64,000 nucleotides of DNA from NCBI GenBank assembly GCA_018398815.1, contig CM031626.1, positions 43,442,520 to 43,506,519 on the forward strand. Direction: 5' to 3'. The DNA is from Conus ventricosus (lineage: Eukaryota > Mollusca > Gastropoda > Neogastropoda > Conidae). Each line of letters starts with the position of its first letter. The first letter of the stretch is position 1. A program made the translations under genes and the position numbers. Shown here piece by piece: positions 1 to 11,470 of this stretch. The notes below the pieces were generated by a model. That model saw only the letters and a program-made list of their open reading frames with translations. It ran no database searches and was not told the DNA's origin.

Positions 1-1446
1 CTGTTAAACCTTAACAGCCACTCGCATGATGGGCGAGGGGAGGTCTACTAAACACACCCACAACATCAGCTCAACACAGACCTGAGCATAACGCGGCAAA
101 CCAACCAAATCAGGAATGTTCGTTAAAGTCTTCTCATACGAAGCAGGTAAGAGACTGCATTAAATTAACTGGCCATAAAACAAATATGAATTATCTTCAT
201 CCTTCTCTCACTCACGTTTAACATTTTCCTTTCTTAGGAATTGAACTAATAAAGCAACCATGGCTTTACATCTGCCACCACATTTGCAAATAATAATAAT
301 TCAATGGCACAATTATCCCCACATTTTATGGCAACATTTCAAAATAACACAAATTTCCCACCACGCATCCAAACGACTAATCATGCGTACGCACGCTCGC
401 GAACATAAAACTCGTTCTCCTTGCACACACAAACAGACGGTGGCCGAAGAATGTGAGCCCGGCAATTGTGACAGGGGCGGACGAGCGAGACCAAGCAAGT
501 ACCAACCCTGAATCACCAGGTTCTCTCCCATCCCCGCCGACTACCGCATCACCAAATGCATAAAAAGGAGAAAGACTTTTAAGATATAATTTTGACTGGC
601 CAGGTTAAAGATTGAATTAACCAGAAAAAGTTGTCTCAAACAATATTTCTTTTATAATTTTGAAAACCAAAAACAAATTGCGCAAAAGAGAAGAATTAGC
701 CGGCTAACATAAAAAAAAACACAACAACAAATAAACCACGAAACTGATGCTTACCAGCTACCCGTGGGTGACCCAAAAGAGGCGGGTCAAACGACTCTCT
801 CTGCCTCTGTCCAGTCGAGAGGACAGCAGCGCAGATGCGGAAAAAGATGAAGTGATGTCTCCCTCCTACAGGCCGACTGTAGGAAATGAAAGTACCGACT
901 GTACCTTCGACGATAAGGTGAAGAACCAGGACCGGAGCAGGCGCTCCCAGAGACATCTTCCGCTCGAGTGAAGAGAAAACCTGCCCCAACGATGGCAGCC
1001 GACATGCCACGCTACGTCACAGTGAGAATACCTCAAGCCTAAGAGGAACCTCGCACGTGCGGCAGGTGAAAAGACAGGTGAGAGGCCGATAGAGACAGCC
1101 AGTACAAGAAAAAGATACCCACCACCCGTGAACCTGCAGGATGAACTGCACGGGCAGTGGAATTAGAGAGAGAGAGAGAGAAAGTAAACCTAACCTGAGC
1201 TGAACTACACCAAAGGTGCAACCACACCACAAGCCACATTAAGGGACGGATATACGACAATAACGACGACAACAACCAAATGAACAATTCCACTACCCTA
1301 GATGGGTCAATCGTCGTAGGCCTCGTGACAAACTCGTGACAGTCTGCTTCGGCTGAAACTGATCCCCTTCCATTTACTACTGTTTGAACGGTTTGGGCCG
1401 ACTTACCACGGGTTTTACGACCACACGGTCAAGGTTGGAAGGCGCA
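1..1446. other. Intergenic stretch, no supported gene
   Basis: No ORF here shows a recognisable domain. The part around 740-1020 is relatively CpG-rich and has short opposed ORFs (747-971 plus, 787-1005 minus) and a CRE-like TACGTCA near 1013. It could be the promoter or first exon of a minus-strand gene leaving the window, but I see no conserved protein pattern and do not call one. Confidence 0.4.
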
Positions 1447-1474
1447 GGGGTGGGGGTGGGGGTGGGGGTGGGGG
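1447..1474 (+). other. G-quadruplex-prone G-tract
   Basis: Five runs of four or five G separated by single T residues on the plus strand. This fits the G3+N1-7 quadruplex pattern with one-base loops, which is the most stable class. No gene is close enough to assign a role. Confidence 0.6.
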
Positions 1475-1629
1475 CGTCTTTCCATTGACCGTTGGTTCAA
1501 CGAGCCTTGGTTCAGTGAAGGCGACTATGGCTTATGAAGCTCGATCCCCCCCCCCCTCCCCCGGCCCCAGAGAACCGTGTTTACCATCAGTAACCACGGT
1601 TGACTGACCGCGGTTATTTACCGGCCATA

Positions 1630-1960
1630 GAGTACACACTGTTGACACCGGCAACATCAAAGATTTCTGCTGGGCCAGTATTTTTTTTTTTCCCCCAGGA
1701 ATGTACACTGTTGTCACGGGCAACATCAAAGGTTTCCGCTAGGTAAGTTTTTCCAGGAGTGCACACTGTTGTCACGGGCAACATCAAAGGTTGCTGATGG
1801 GTTAGGGGTTTTGGTGTGTGTGTTTTGTTGTTGTAAATCTTGGAGTGCACACAGTTGTCACAGGCCACATTAAAGGTCATGGTTGGAGTGTGCCATGTTT
1901 TCAGCATCAAACTTTTCTGCTGGACTAGTTTTCCGGGAGTGCACAAGGTTGTCAGCATCA
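1630..1960. repeat. Degenerate tandem repeat (~75-90 bp units)
   Basis: About five diverged units share the cores ACTGTTGTCACGGGCAACAT and CATCAAAGGTTT, with a GTGCACAC start. Spacing varies and several units carry indels, so this is an old, decayed array. Confidence 0.65.
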
Positions 1961-2342
1961 AAGGGGAGATCTGCCTACTGTCCTAACACCTGAGGAAGTC
2001 TTCGTGCACAAGCGCCACTGACAACACTTCAGGTTATGGTAGGTAAGCACATTCTCCTACACGTGCAGAAGATCACATCTACACTACGCGCTAGCTTAGA
2101 CAGGTCTATATCAGACACGTGGCCATTTACTTACAAACACAACATGCGCAAGTGCTGGGAATACGCAGACTGACAGTCTGTTTCATAAAGCCATTCGCCC
2201 ATTATCAAGGCTTACAGCAGACACAAGAATAAACAAATAAATGAAATGAAAAATAAATGTTAAAACTGGGGGGTGGGGGTGAGGGGAGATGGTTTAAATG
2301 AAAAAGGAGAGACATCAGGCAAAAATCGCATATTAAAGACCA

Positions 2343-2498
2343 GACAGGCGACCAAGCAGCATGCGAGCTCTTTCCTTTATTGACAGGCGACCAAGCAGCA
2401 TGCGAGCTCTTTCCTTTATTGACAGGCGACCAAGCAGCATGCGACCTCTTTCCTTTATTGACAGGCGACCAAGCAGCATGCGACCTCTTTCCTTTATT
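2343..2498. repeat. 39-bp minisatellite, 4 units
   Basis: Four head-to-tail copies of a 39-bp unit with core GACAGGCGACCAAGCAGCAT. Copies differ only at one position (GCGAGC versus GCGACC): two of each type in order. 39 is a multiple of 3, so a minus-strand frame stays open, but this is not evidence for coding. Confidence 0.9.
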
Positions 2499-2610
2499 GA
2501 CGGAGAACTAGTATAGAGAAGACCACTACACTGCCTCAAATTGGGGCAAAATTCATAATAGAGGATTTTACCGGGCTCTACAAAAGGTAAGGTTAGATTA
2601 GACCAAGAGA

Positions 2611-3405
2611 ACCGTGAGCTAGGTGTATGATTTGGTTAGGAATAGTGGCACCGTGAGCTAGGTGTATGATCTGGTTAGGAATAGTGGCACCGTGAGCTAG
2701 GTGTATGATTTGGTTAGGAATAGTGGCACCGTGAGCTAGGTGTATGATCTGGTTAGGAATAGTGGCACCGTGAGCTAGGTGTATGATCTGGTTAGTGGCA
2801 CCGTGAGCTAGGTGTATGATTTGGTTAGAAATAGTGGCACCGTGAGCTAGGTGTATGATTTGGTTAGGAATAGTGGCACCGTGAGCTAGGTGTATGATCT
2901 GGTTAGGAATAGTGGCACCGTGACCTAGGTGTATGATCTGGTTAGTGGCACCGTGAGCTAGGTGTATGATTTGGTTAGGAATAGTGGCACCGTGAGCTAG
3001 GTGTATGATCTGGTTAGGAATAGTGGCACCGTGAGCTAGGTGTATGATCTGGTTAATGGCACCGTGAGCTAGGTGTATGATTTGGTTAGGAATAGTGGCA
3101 CCGTGAGCTAGGTGTATGATCTGGTTAGGAATAGTGGCACCGTGAGCTAGGTGTATGATTTGGTTAGGAATAGTGGCACCGTGAGCTAGGTGTATGATCT
3201 GGTTAGGAATAGTGGCACCGTGAGCTAGGTGTATGATCTGGTTAGTGGCACCGTGAGCTAGGTGTATGATTTGGTTAGGAATAGTGGCACCGTGAGCTAG
3301 GTGTATGATCTGGTTAGGAATAGTCAGTGGCACCGTGAGCTAGGTGTATGATCTGGTTAGTGGCACCGTGAGCTAGGTGTATGATTTGGTTAGGAATAGT
3401 GGCAC
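2611..3405. repeat. 39/33-bp minisatellite with mixed unit lengths
   Basis: About 21 units with core CACCGTGAGCTAGGTGTATG. Most units are 39 bp. At intervals a 33-bp unit lacks the six bases GGAATA, and TTTGG and TCTGG variants are interleaved. Both lengths are multiples of 3, so the minus strand is open for 246 codons with repeats of NQIIHLAHGAT. The mixed order suggests amplification of multi-unit blocks. I do not consider the ORF a gene. Confidence 0.92.
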
Positions 3406-4055
3406 GCATTCCGTAGTAGGGGAGTCTTCCGGTTCCCATCGCTCATGCATAAACACGCTGCCCACACAAGCTCCCTCGTTACACTTAAGTCGTGAGCTCT
3501 CTCAGGGGAATTCAGCGTGCATATGACTGGACCGCTAGCGCTGCCATTCACACCGCATGGACTCTCAGACCCACCACCCCCTCACTCCTACTTCCACCAC
3601 TCCCTTTCTCCCCCCCCTCCCCCCCCCCCCTCCACCCCCCTCCCGGCACTCATACCCACCCTCCCCAGGGTCAGTCACGCATGCGGCACATGCTGAAGGA
3701 AATCCACTTTTCTGCATTCCTTCAGTGTTTGTCTAGGAGTACAAGGCGTGTTTGCATGGTCGGCTATGAGCGTGTGCAGGTGCACGTCGGTGTCCATTTG
3801 CGGCGTTCGTGCCTCGGTGACTGTGGCTATCGTTTGAGCGTCAGCTGTCTTAACCACATTCTGTGAAAAGACAACCCAAATAGTCTTCATTCTACTGCTT
3901 TAGAACTCTATAGTCTCGAGTCTACTGTTTTAGTACTCTGTTCTCATAGCCAACGCAGGTGATGGGTCTTCTTTCCAAGCTATGGGAATGAGCTGTTATT
4001 GCGAGGCGCTGAGCATCAAATATTGATCGTATCACCAATCAACAAGCTGTCAAGC
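3406..4055. other. Non-coding spacer with a pyrimidine-rich tract
   Basis: No recognisable gene. 3595-3665 is an almost pure C/T tract (C runs of 9 or more), which explains the Pro-rich open frame across it. Confidence 0.5.
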
Positions 4056-4273
4056 CATCATGCAGCACGCGACACTCTGCCGATCTGTTGACAACATGCA
4101 GCACGTGACACTCTGCAGATCTGCTGACATCATGCAGCACGTGACACTCTGCCGATCTGCTGACATCATGCAGCACGTGACACTCTGCCGATCTGCTGAC
4201 ATCATGCAGCACGTGACACTCTGCCGATCTGCTGACATCATGCAGCACGTGACACTCTATGCCGATCTGCTGA
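4056..4273. repeat. 36-bp minisatellite carrying E-boxes, 6 units
   Basis: Six units of 36 bp (the last is 38 bp) with core CATGCAGCACGTGACACTC. Units 2-6 each contain the palindromic E-box CACGTG; unit 1 has CACGCG. The strand is open in both directions because the unit is a multiple of 3. Confidence 0.92.
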
Positions 4274-4531
4274 CATCACTTAAAGAACAGAAAACCAGGT
4301 TGGTATGGCCGCGCAACAAGGTCGCATGGCCGTCCTAAAACAACATGGAGCTGTTGAGGGAGGGAGGGAGGGGGAGGGGGAGATAAGAGCAAGGCAGATA
4401 AGTAAACAAACAAAGCAGATAAACAAACACCAATGAACTGACAGCATTGCGGAATAAACATGGAAACCTTTTGCAGATGCTATGACCTTGGCACACAATC
4501 GACAGAGTTGGAGGAACCTGGTGAACAGTTC

Positions 4532-4970
4532 CTCACTGTGATGCCCCCGATGGTTCTTCACCTCACTGTGATGCCCCGATGGTTCTTCACCTCACTGTGA
4601 TGCCCCCGATGGTTCTTCACCTCACTGTGATGCCCCCGATGGTTCTTCACCTCACTGTGATGCCCCCGATGGTTCTTCACCTCACTGTGATGCCCCGATG
4701 GTTCTTCACCTCACACCCCGATGGTTCTTCACCTCACTGTGATGCCCCCGATGGTTCTTCACCTCACTGTGATGCCCCCGATGGTTCTTCACCTCACTGT
4801 GATGCCCCCGATGGTTCTTCACCTCACTGTGATGCCCCCGATGGTTCTTCACCTCACTGTGATGCCCCGATGGTTCTTCACCTCACTGTGATGCCCCCGA
4901 TGGTTCTTCACCTCACTGTGATGCCCCCGATGGTTCTTCACCTCACTGTGATGCCCCGATGGTTTTTCAC
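4532..4970. repeat. 30/29-bp minisatellite, ~15 units
   Basis: Units have the core CTCACTGTGATGCCCCCGAT followed by GGTTCTTCAC. Lengths alternate between 30 bp (CCCCC) and 29 bp (CCCC), and one unit near 4709-4731 is shortened. The C-run length change shifts frame, so the flanking 149-residue open frame is accidental. Confidence 0.92.
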
Positions 4971-5700
4971 AGAGTTGAAGAAGAAGAACAAGAAGAAGAA
5001 GATGATGAAGAAGAAGATGACAATGTAGGTCTGACACACTGGATTGCATATCCAGTATTTCAAGTTTCTACATGGGTGAGCTCTCTGGTCTTATTGTACT
5101 GGTCTGGCAGTGGCCAAGACTGGCACCCTGTCAGCAGTGTCAGGGTAACAGTTCCAATGTCAACAGACTGTGGTGAGTTGAGTGACGATGGTGAGGAAGG
5201 AGACAGTCTCCCTCTGTCTCTCACTGTACCACACTGGGGTCCCATAGAGTGCTTTATCGGTGTTTTGATGCAACGTAAGCACCACACTGGAACACATACA
5301 CAAACCGAGATCAAAATAATATCAAACACGTACGTGGACACCATCACCGTGGAAGGTCAAAGTTCAAACAGCAAAAATACGCAATAGTGTCCTATAACCA
5401 AAGTGAGGTAGGCAGGTACTGGTGGAATCAACCCAACATACAAACACACCGACATATCAGACTCCACGCTTGCTTCCTGTTCTTCACCCTATGTGCGCGA
5501 GCGGAACACAACACAGCCACAGCACAGCTGCAGCTGACAGCATACACATATATCATTTGCATGACGTAACCACACATGCGATAAAAAATTTTTTAAAAAT
5601 CTCTGTTCAGACTCCGCTTTGCACACACTCGGCCACATCTGCATATCAGCTACATTCTTTTCAGTATAATCTGTAATGGGTTCTCCTGTCGTGTCTGACG
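4971..5700. other. Spacer after the 30-bp array, no supported gene
   Basis: It begins with a GAA/GAT-rich purine tract (4975-5022) that translates to an acidic run, followed by unique sequence. An open frame of 142 codons runs to 5387 but starts inside the array and shows no domain. Nothing else is recognised. Confidence 0.4.
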
Positions 5701-5714
5701 GATGAGCAGGCAGG

Positions 5715-5900
5715 CAGGTCATCTGCTGATGTGGGTCCTCATGTGGGAATGAAACCAATTGTTGAGGCACAAAGTCTTCCACAGACGCTGCATTGAATGG
5801 AGTCCTGCACGGATGGGCCCCGTTTTCTCCGATTCCTCTTTTCCTGGATGGCGGCTGCTCTGTTACGCTGGAATGTTCGTGTGTCACCTGAGGGTTAGTA
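5715..5900 (-). pseudogene. Non-LTR retrotransposon ORF2 C-terminus relic (zinc-finger tail)
   Basis: On the minus strand, a basic Ala/Arg/Lys-rich segment (AAAIQEKRNRRKR) leads into IQCSVCGRLCASTIGF. One base out of frame it continues with HSHMRTH. Together these give C-x2-C-x12-H-x3-H, the finger found at the C-terminus of many animal non-LTR retrotransposon polyproteins, where CGR-x-CAS-x-IG is a usual signature. A frameshift lies between the cysteine half (5768-5796) and the histidine half (5728-5756). Stops follow on both sides, and no reverse transcriptase domain is adjacent. It is a dead 3' fragment. An isolated host zinc-finger exon is less likely, because the basic lead-in and the IG motif are element-like. 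Confidence 0.65.
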
Positions 5901-5978
5901 ATGAAACATCCCGTCAAGACATTGGTACACCGTTGCTTCCACTGTGTATAATACATACGTCTTTTACAAATAGCTGAC

Positions 5979-6194
5979 AAAATCACCACATATGGAGGAG
6001 GCCATAAGGTGATCTGTCAAAAGACATTGATCAAAATCACCACATCTGGAGGAGGCCATAAGGTGATCTGTCAAAAGACATTGATCAAAATCACCACATC
6101 TGGTGGAGGCCATAAGGTGATCTGTCAACAGACATTGATCAAAATCACCACATCTGGAGGAGGCCATAAGGTGATCTGTCAAAAGACATTGATC
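5979..6194. repeat. 54-bp minisatellite, 4 units
   Basis: Four exact-length units with core GGCCATAAGGTGATCTGTCA. They differ by only a few substitutions (ATATGG/ATCTGG, GGAGG/GGTGG, AAAAG/AACAG). Confidence 0.92.
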
Positions 6195-6246
6195 ACCTGA
6201 AAAATCGGGTTAGTAATGAAACATCCCGTCCAGACAAGATTGCTAT

Positions 6247-6680
6247 GAGGTACTGAGCATACATCACTCGTTTAAGTGAGGTATTGAGCATACATCACTC
6301 GTTTAAGTGAGGTATTGAGCATACATCACTCGTTTAAGTGAGGTACTGAGCATACATCACTCGTTTAAGTGAGGTATTGAGCATACATCACTCGTTTAAG
6401 TGAGGTACTGAGCATACATCACTCGTTTAAGTGAGGTATTGAGCATACATCACTCGTTTAAGTGAGGTACTGAGCATACATCACTCGTTTAAGTGAGGTA
6501 TCGAGCATACATCACTCGTTTAAGTGAGGTACTGAGCATACATCACTCGTTTAAGTGAGGTACTGAGCATACATCACTCGTTTAAGTGAGGTACTGAGCA
6601 TACATCACTCGTTTAAGTGAGGTATTGAGCATACATCACTCGTTTAAATGAGGAATTGAGCATACATCACTCGTTTAAGT
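6247..6680. repeat. 31-bp minisatellite, 14 units
   Basis: Fourteen units of exactly 31 bp with core GAGCATACATCACTCGTTTA. The main variation is TACTGAGC, TATTGAGC or TATCGAGC, often alternating, which hints at two-unit amplification. Confidence 0.93.
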
Positions 6681-6880
6681 GGCATACTCACAGCCCGATC
6701 TGAGGCAGAGGCTGTTCTGTATTGTCACGATGTTGACACGTGACTTTAAGGCTCTCAGACAGGAAAGGAGGAAAAATGAATACTGCTGTCCATCACTCCC
6801 CTGATGCACCTGTTCCAGGATCTCAAATCCACTGACAGAGGCTGCTTGGTCAGGTTTCAGTTTGACCAAAGGTGTAAGGT

Positions 6881-6907
6881 GGGGGGGGGGGGGGGGGGGG
6901 GGGGGGG
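6881..6907. repeat. Poly(G) run, 27 bases
   Basis: Uninterrupted mononucleotide G run just upstream of the 33-bp array. Length in the assembly may be unreliable. Confidence 0.9.
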
Positions 6908-6949
6908 CAGATTGGAAGGGTGAGTAGCAGGTGGGTGGTAGGGGGGGGT

Positions 6950-9266
6950 AGGACAGTAGGCTGGATAGAGGTGGAGGTATGGACAGTTAGAGGCTGGATA
7001 GAGGTGGAGGTATGGACAGTTAGAGGCTGGATAGAGGTGAAGGTATGGACAGTATAGAGGCTGGATAGAGGTGGAGGTATGGACAGTTAGAGGCTGGATA
7101 GAGGTGGAGGTATGGACAGTTAGAGGCTGGATAGAGGTGAAGGTATGGACAGTTAGAGGCTGGATAGAGGTGGAGGTAGGACAGTTAGAGGCTGGATAGA
7201 GGTGGAGGTATGGACAGTTAGAGGCTGGATAGAGGTGGAGGTAGGGACAGTTAGAGGCTGGATAGAGGTGAAGGTATGGACAGTTAGAGGCTGGATAGAG
7301 GTGGAGGTATGGACAGTTAGAGGCTGGATAGAGGTGGAGTATGGACAGTTAGAGGCTGGATAGAGGTGGGAGATATGGACAGAGTAGAGGTGGATAGAGG
7401 TGGAGATATGGACAGTTAGAGGCTGGATAGAGGGGGAGTATGGACAGTTAGAGGCTGGATAGAGGTGGAGATATGGACAGTTAGAGGCTGGATAGAGGTG
7501 GGAGGTATGGACAGTATAGAGGCTGGATAGAGGTGGAGGTATGGACAGTTAGAGGCTGGATAGAGGTGGAGGTATGGACAGAGATAGAGGCTGGATAGAG
7601 GTGGAGGTATGGACAGTTAGAGGCTGGATAGAGGTGGAGGTATGGACAGAGATAGAGGCTGGATAGAGGTGGAGGTATGGACAGATTAGAGGCTGGATAG
7701 AGGTGGAGGTATGGACAGAGATAGAGGCTGGATAGAGGTGGAGATATGGACAGTTAGAGGCTGGATAGAGGTGAGGTATGGACAGAGGTTAGAGGCTGGA
7801 TAGAGGTGAGATATGGACAGTTAGAGGCTGGATAGAGGTGAAGGTATGGACAGTTAGAGGCTGGATAGAGGTGGAGGTAGGACAGTTAGAGGCTGGATAG
7901 AGGTGGAAGGTATGGACAGTTAGAGGCTGGATAGAGGTGGAGGTAGGACAGAGTTAGAGGCTGGATAGAGGTGGAGGTATGGACAGTTAGAGGCTGGATA
8001 GAGGTGGAAGTATGGACAGTTAGAGGCTGGATAGAGGTGGAGGTATGGACAGTTAGAGGCTGGATAGAGGTGAAGGTATGGACAGTTAGAGGCTGGATAG
8101 AGGTGGGTATGGACAGTTAGAGGCTGGATAGAGGTGGAGGTATGGACAGAGGTAGAGGCTGGATAGAGGTGGAGGTATGGACAGTTAGAGGCTGGATAGA
8201 GGTGGAGGTATGGACAGAGGTAGAGGCTGGATAGAGGTGGAGGTATGGACAGTTAGAGGCTGGATAGAGGTGGAGGTATGGACAGAGTAGAGGCTGGATA
8301 GAGGTGGAAGTATGGACAGTTAGAGGCTGGATAGAGGTGGAGGTATGGACAGAGGTAGAGGCTGGATAGAGGTGGAGGTATGGACAGAGGTAGAGGCTGG
8401 ATAGAGGTGGAGGTATGGACAGAGTAGAGGCTGGATAGAGGTGGAGGTATGGACAGAGGTAGAGGCTGGATAGAGGTGAAGGTATGGACAGAGTAGAGGC
8501 TGGATAGAGGGGGAGGTATGGACAGAGGTAGAGGCTGGATAGAGGTGAAGGTATGGACAGGTAGAGGCTGGATAGAGGGGAGGTATGGACAGTTAGAGGC
8601 TGGATAGAGGTGGAGGTATGGACAGTTAGAGGCTGGATAGAGGTGGAGGTATGGACAGTTAGAGGCTGGATAGAGGTGGAGATATGGACAGTTAGAGGAT
8701 GGATAGAGGTGGAGGTATGGACAGTAAGAGGCTGGATAGAGGTGGAGGTATGGACAGAGTTAGAGGTTGGATAGAGGTGGAGGTATGGACAGAGATAGAG
8801 GCTGGATAGAGGTGGAGGTAGGGACAGTTAGAGGCTGGATAGAGGTGAAGGTATGGACAGAGATAGAGGCTTTATAGAGGTGAAGGCATGGACAGAGATA
8901 GAGGCTGGATAGAGGTGAAGGTATGGACAGAGGTAGAGGCTGGACAGAGGGGGAGGTATGGACAGTTAGAGGCTGGATAGAGGTGGAGGTATGGACAGTT
9001 AGAGGCTGGATAGAGGTGGAGGTATGGACAGTTAGAGGCTGGATAGAGGTGGAGATGTGGACAGTTAGAGGCTGGATAGAGGTGGAGGTATGGACAGTAA
9101 GAGGCTGGATAGAGGTGGAGGTATGGACAGAGTTAGAGGCTGGATAGAGGTGGAGGTATGGACAGAGATAGAGGCTGGATAGAGGTGGAGATATGGACAG
9201 TTAGAGGCTGGATAGAGGTGGAGGTATGGACAGAGATAGAGGCTGGATAGAGGTGGAGGCTGCATA
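6950..9266. repeat. 33-bp G-rich minisatellite, ~70 units
   Basis: A 2.3-kb array with core TTAGAGGCTGGATAGAGGTG next to GAGGTATGGACAG. Units vary from about 30 to 35 bp through small indels (GTTAG, GTATAG, GAGATAG, GAGGTAG), so no frame stays open for long. The plus strand is purine-rich. Variant types appear in local clusters, which fits slippage or unequal exchange. Confidence 0.93.
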
Positions 9267-9340
9267 GGGTTAGAGGTAAGGTAAGGTCATGTACGTTACT
9301 TATAACCCAGCCGACTGCAAAGGGCCATATCAGGATAAGG
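9267..9340 (-). mobile_element. SINE 3' tail fragment (family 2), copy 1
   Basis: The block ACTTATAACCCAGCCGACTG followed by CAAAGGGCCATATCAGG matches copies near 15771, 41817 and 49621. Read on the minus strand it ends in a (CCTTA)-like tail, as a SINE 3' end would. It sits exactly between the 33-bp and 18-bp arrays. Confidence 0.65.
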
Positions 9341-11228
9341 GTAGAGGGCTGGACAAAGGTAAAAAGGCTGGATAGAGGTAGACAGCTGGATACAGGTAGA
9401 CGGCCGGATAAGGGTAGAGGGCTGGACAAAGGTAGACAGCTGGATGGAGGTAGACAGCTGGATACAGGTAGAGGGCCAGAAAAGGGTAGAGGGCTGGACA
9501 AAGGTAGACAGCCGGATGGAGGTAGACAGATGGATGGAGGTAGACAGCTGGATAGAGGTAGACAGCTGGATAGAGGTAGACAGCTGGATACAGGTAGAGG
9601 GCTGGATAGAGGTAGACAGCTGGATAGAGGTAGACAGCTGGATACAGGTAGAGGCTGGATACAGGTAGACAGCTGGATAGAGGTAGACAGCTGGATAGAG
9701 GTAGACAGCTGGATACAGGTAGAGGGCTGGATAGAGGTAGACAGCTGGATAGAGGTAGACAGCTGGATAGAGGTAGACAGCTGGATACAGGTAGAGGGCT
9801 GGATAGAGGTAGACAGCTGGATACAGGTAGAGGGCCGGATACGGGTAGAGGGCTGGACAAAGGTAGACAGCTGGATAGAGGTAGACAGCTGGATACAGGT
9901 AGACAGTTGGATACAGGTAGACAGTGGGATACAGGTAGAGAGCAGGATAGAGGTAGACAGCCGGATACAGGTAGACAGTTGGATACAGTTAGAGAGCAGG
10001 ATAGAGGTAGACAGCTGGATAGAGGTAGACAGCTGGATAGAGGTAGACAGCTGGATAGAGGTAGAGGTAGAGAGCAGGATAGAGGTAGACAGCCGGATAC
10101 AGGTAGACAGTTGGATACAGTTAGAGAGCAGGATAGAGGTGGACAGCTGGATAGAGGTAGACAGCTGGATAGAGGTAGACAGCTGGATAGAGGTAGACAG
10201 CTGGATAGAGGTAGAGGGCCGGATATAGGTAGAGGGCTGGACAGCGGTAAAAAGGCTGGATAGAGGTAGAGAGTTGGACAGAGGTAAAGAGGCTGGATAG
10301 AAGTAGAGGGCTGGATAGAGGCAGAGGGCTGGATAGGTTGGAGACAGGGGTAGAGAGGTGGATAGAGGCAGAGAGCTGGATAGGTTGGAGACAGGGGTAG
10401 AGGGCTGGATAGAGGCAGAGAGCTGGATAGGTTGGAGACAGGGGTAGAGGGCTGGATAGAGGAAGAGAGCTGGATACAGGCAGAGGACCAGATAAAGGTA
10501 GAGGGCTGGATAGAGGTAGAGGGCTGGATAAAGGTAGAGGGCTGGATAGAGGCAGAGGACCAGATAAAGGTAGAGGGCTGGATAGAGGTAGAGGGCTGGA
10601 TAAAGGTAGAGGGCTGGATAGAGGTAGAGGGCTGGATAAAGGTAAGGGCAGAATAGAGGTAACAAGCTGGATAGAGTTAGAGAGTTAGATAGAGGTAGAG
10701 AGCCGGATAAAGGTAGAGGGATGGATAGAGTTAATAGGCTGGATAGAGGTAGAGAGCTAGACAGAGGTAGGAGGCTGGATAGAAGCTGAGGGCTGGATAG
10801 AGGTAGAGAGCTAGACAGAGGTAGGAGGCTGGATAGAAGCTGAGGGCTGGATAGAGGCAGAGGGCTGGGCAGGGTGGAGACAAAGGGTAGAGGGCTGGAT
10901 AGAGGTAGAGAGCTAGACAGAGGTAGGAGGCTGGATAGAAGCTGAGGGCTGGATAGAGGTAGAGAGCTAGACAGAGGTAGGAGGCTGGATAGAAGCTGAG
11001 GGCTGGATAGAGGTAGAGAGCTAGACAGAGGTAGGAGGCTGGATAGAAGCTGAGGGCTGGATAGAGGTAGAGAGCTAGACAGAGGTAGGAGGCTGGATAG
11101 AAGCTGAGGGCTGGATAGAGGTAGTGAGTTAGATAGAGGTAGGAGGCTGGATAGAAGCTGAAGGCTGGATAGAGGCAGAGGGCTGGGCAGGATGGAGACA
11201 AAGGGTAGAGGGCTGGATAGAGGTAGAG
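9341..11228. repeat. 18-bp-based compound minisatellite related to the 33-bp array
   Basis: Dominant unit is 18 bp with core CTGGATAGAGGTAGACAG, changing after about 10.25 kb to longer composites containing GCAGAGGACC, TAGAGAGCTAGACAG and GGCTGGATAGAAGCTGAG. It shares GGCTGGATAGAGGT with the array at 6.95-9.27 kb, so both probably come from one ancestor. A minus-strand frame stays open for 742 codons (9133-11361), almost all Leu, Ser, Pro and Tyr. That is a by-product of the 18-bp period and is not annotated as a gene. Confidence 0.9.
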
Positions 11229-11470
11229 GGACGCACAGAGCTCTGTTCAGAGATGGAGCATCGGGTAGATGTGTAGGGTCCGAAAGAGTGAGAGAGAGAG
11301 AGAAGATGAGGGGCCTCATACGTCTTTGGTCTAGGAACACATCCCCAGACATAAATCTCACTATCTACAGCAGAGAGGTGGAGGCAACGTCGTTCAGCTG
11401 CCTGGAGGGGGTCACGCAAGAGGACAGCATCGAGAGTCAAACCTGGGGAGAGACAGAGACGCTGTTACCG

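Noticed and set aside
740..1010. Small genes at the left end (74 codons plus, 72 and 104 codons minus)
   Set aside because: Opposed ORFs in a CpG-rich stretch with no conserved pattern; kept only as a possible promoter area.
2593..3333. 246-codon minus-strand ORF of NQIIHLAHGAT repeats
   Set aside because: It results from 39- and 33-bp units being multiples of 3; no start context, signal or partner exon.
4959..5387. 142-codon ORF with an acidic E/D run
   Set aside because: It starts inside the 30-bp array, and the acidic run comes from a GAA/GAT purine tract; no domain follows.
2343..6680. Possible CRISPR-like arrays
   Set aside because: Repeats are directly head to tail without unique spacers, the context is eukaryotic, and no cas genes exist.
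9133..11361. 742-codon minus-strand open frame rich in Leu, Ser, Pro and Tyr
   Set aside because: It lies wholly in the 18/33-bp minisatellites, changes residue pattern whenever the repeat type changes, and has no domain or splice context.
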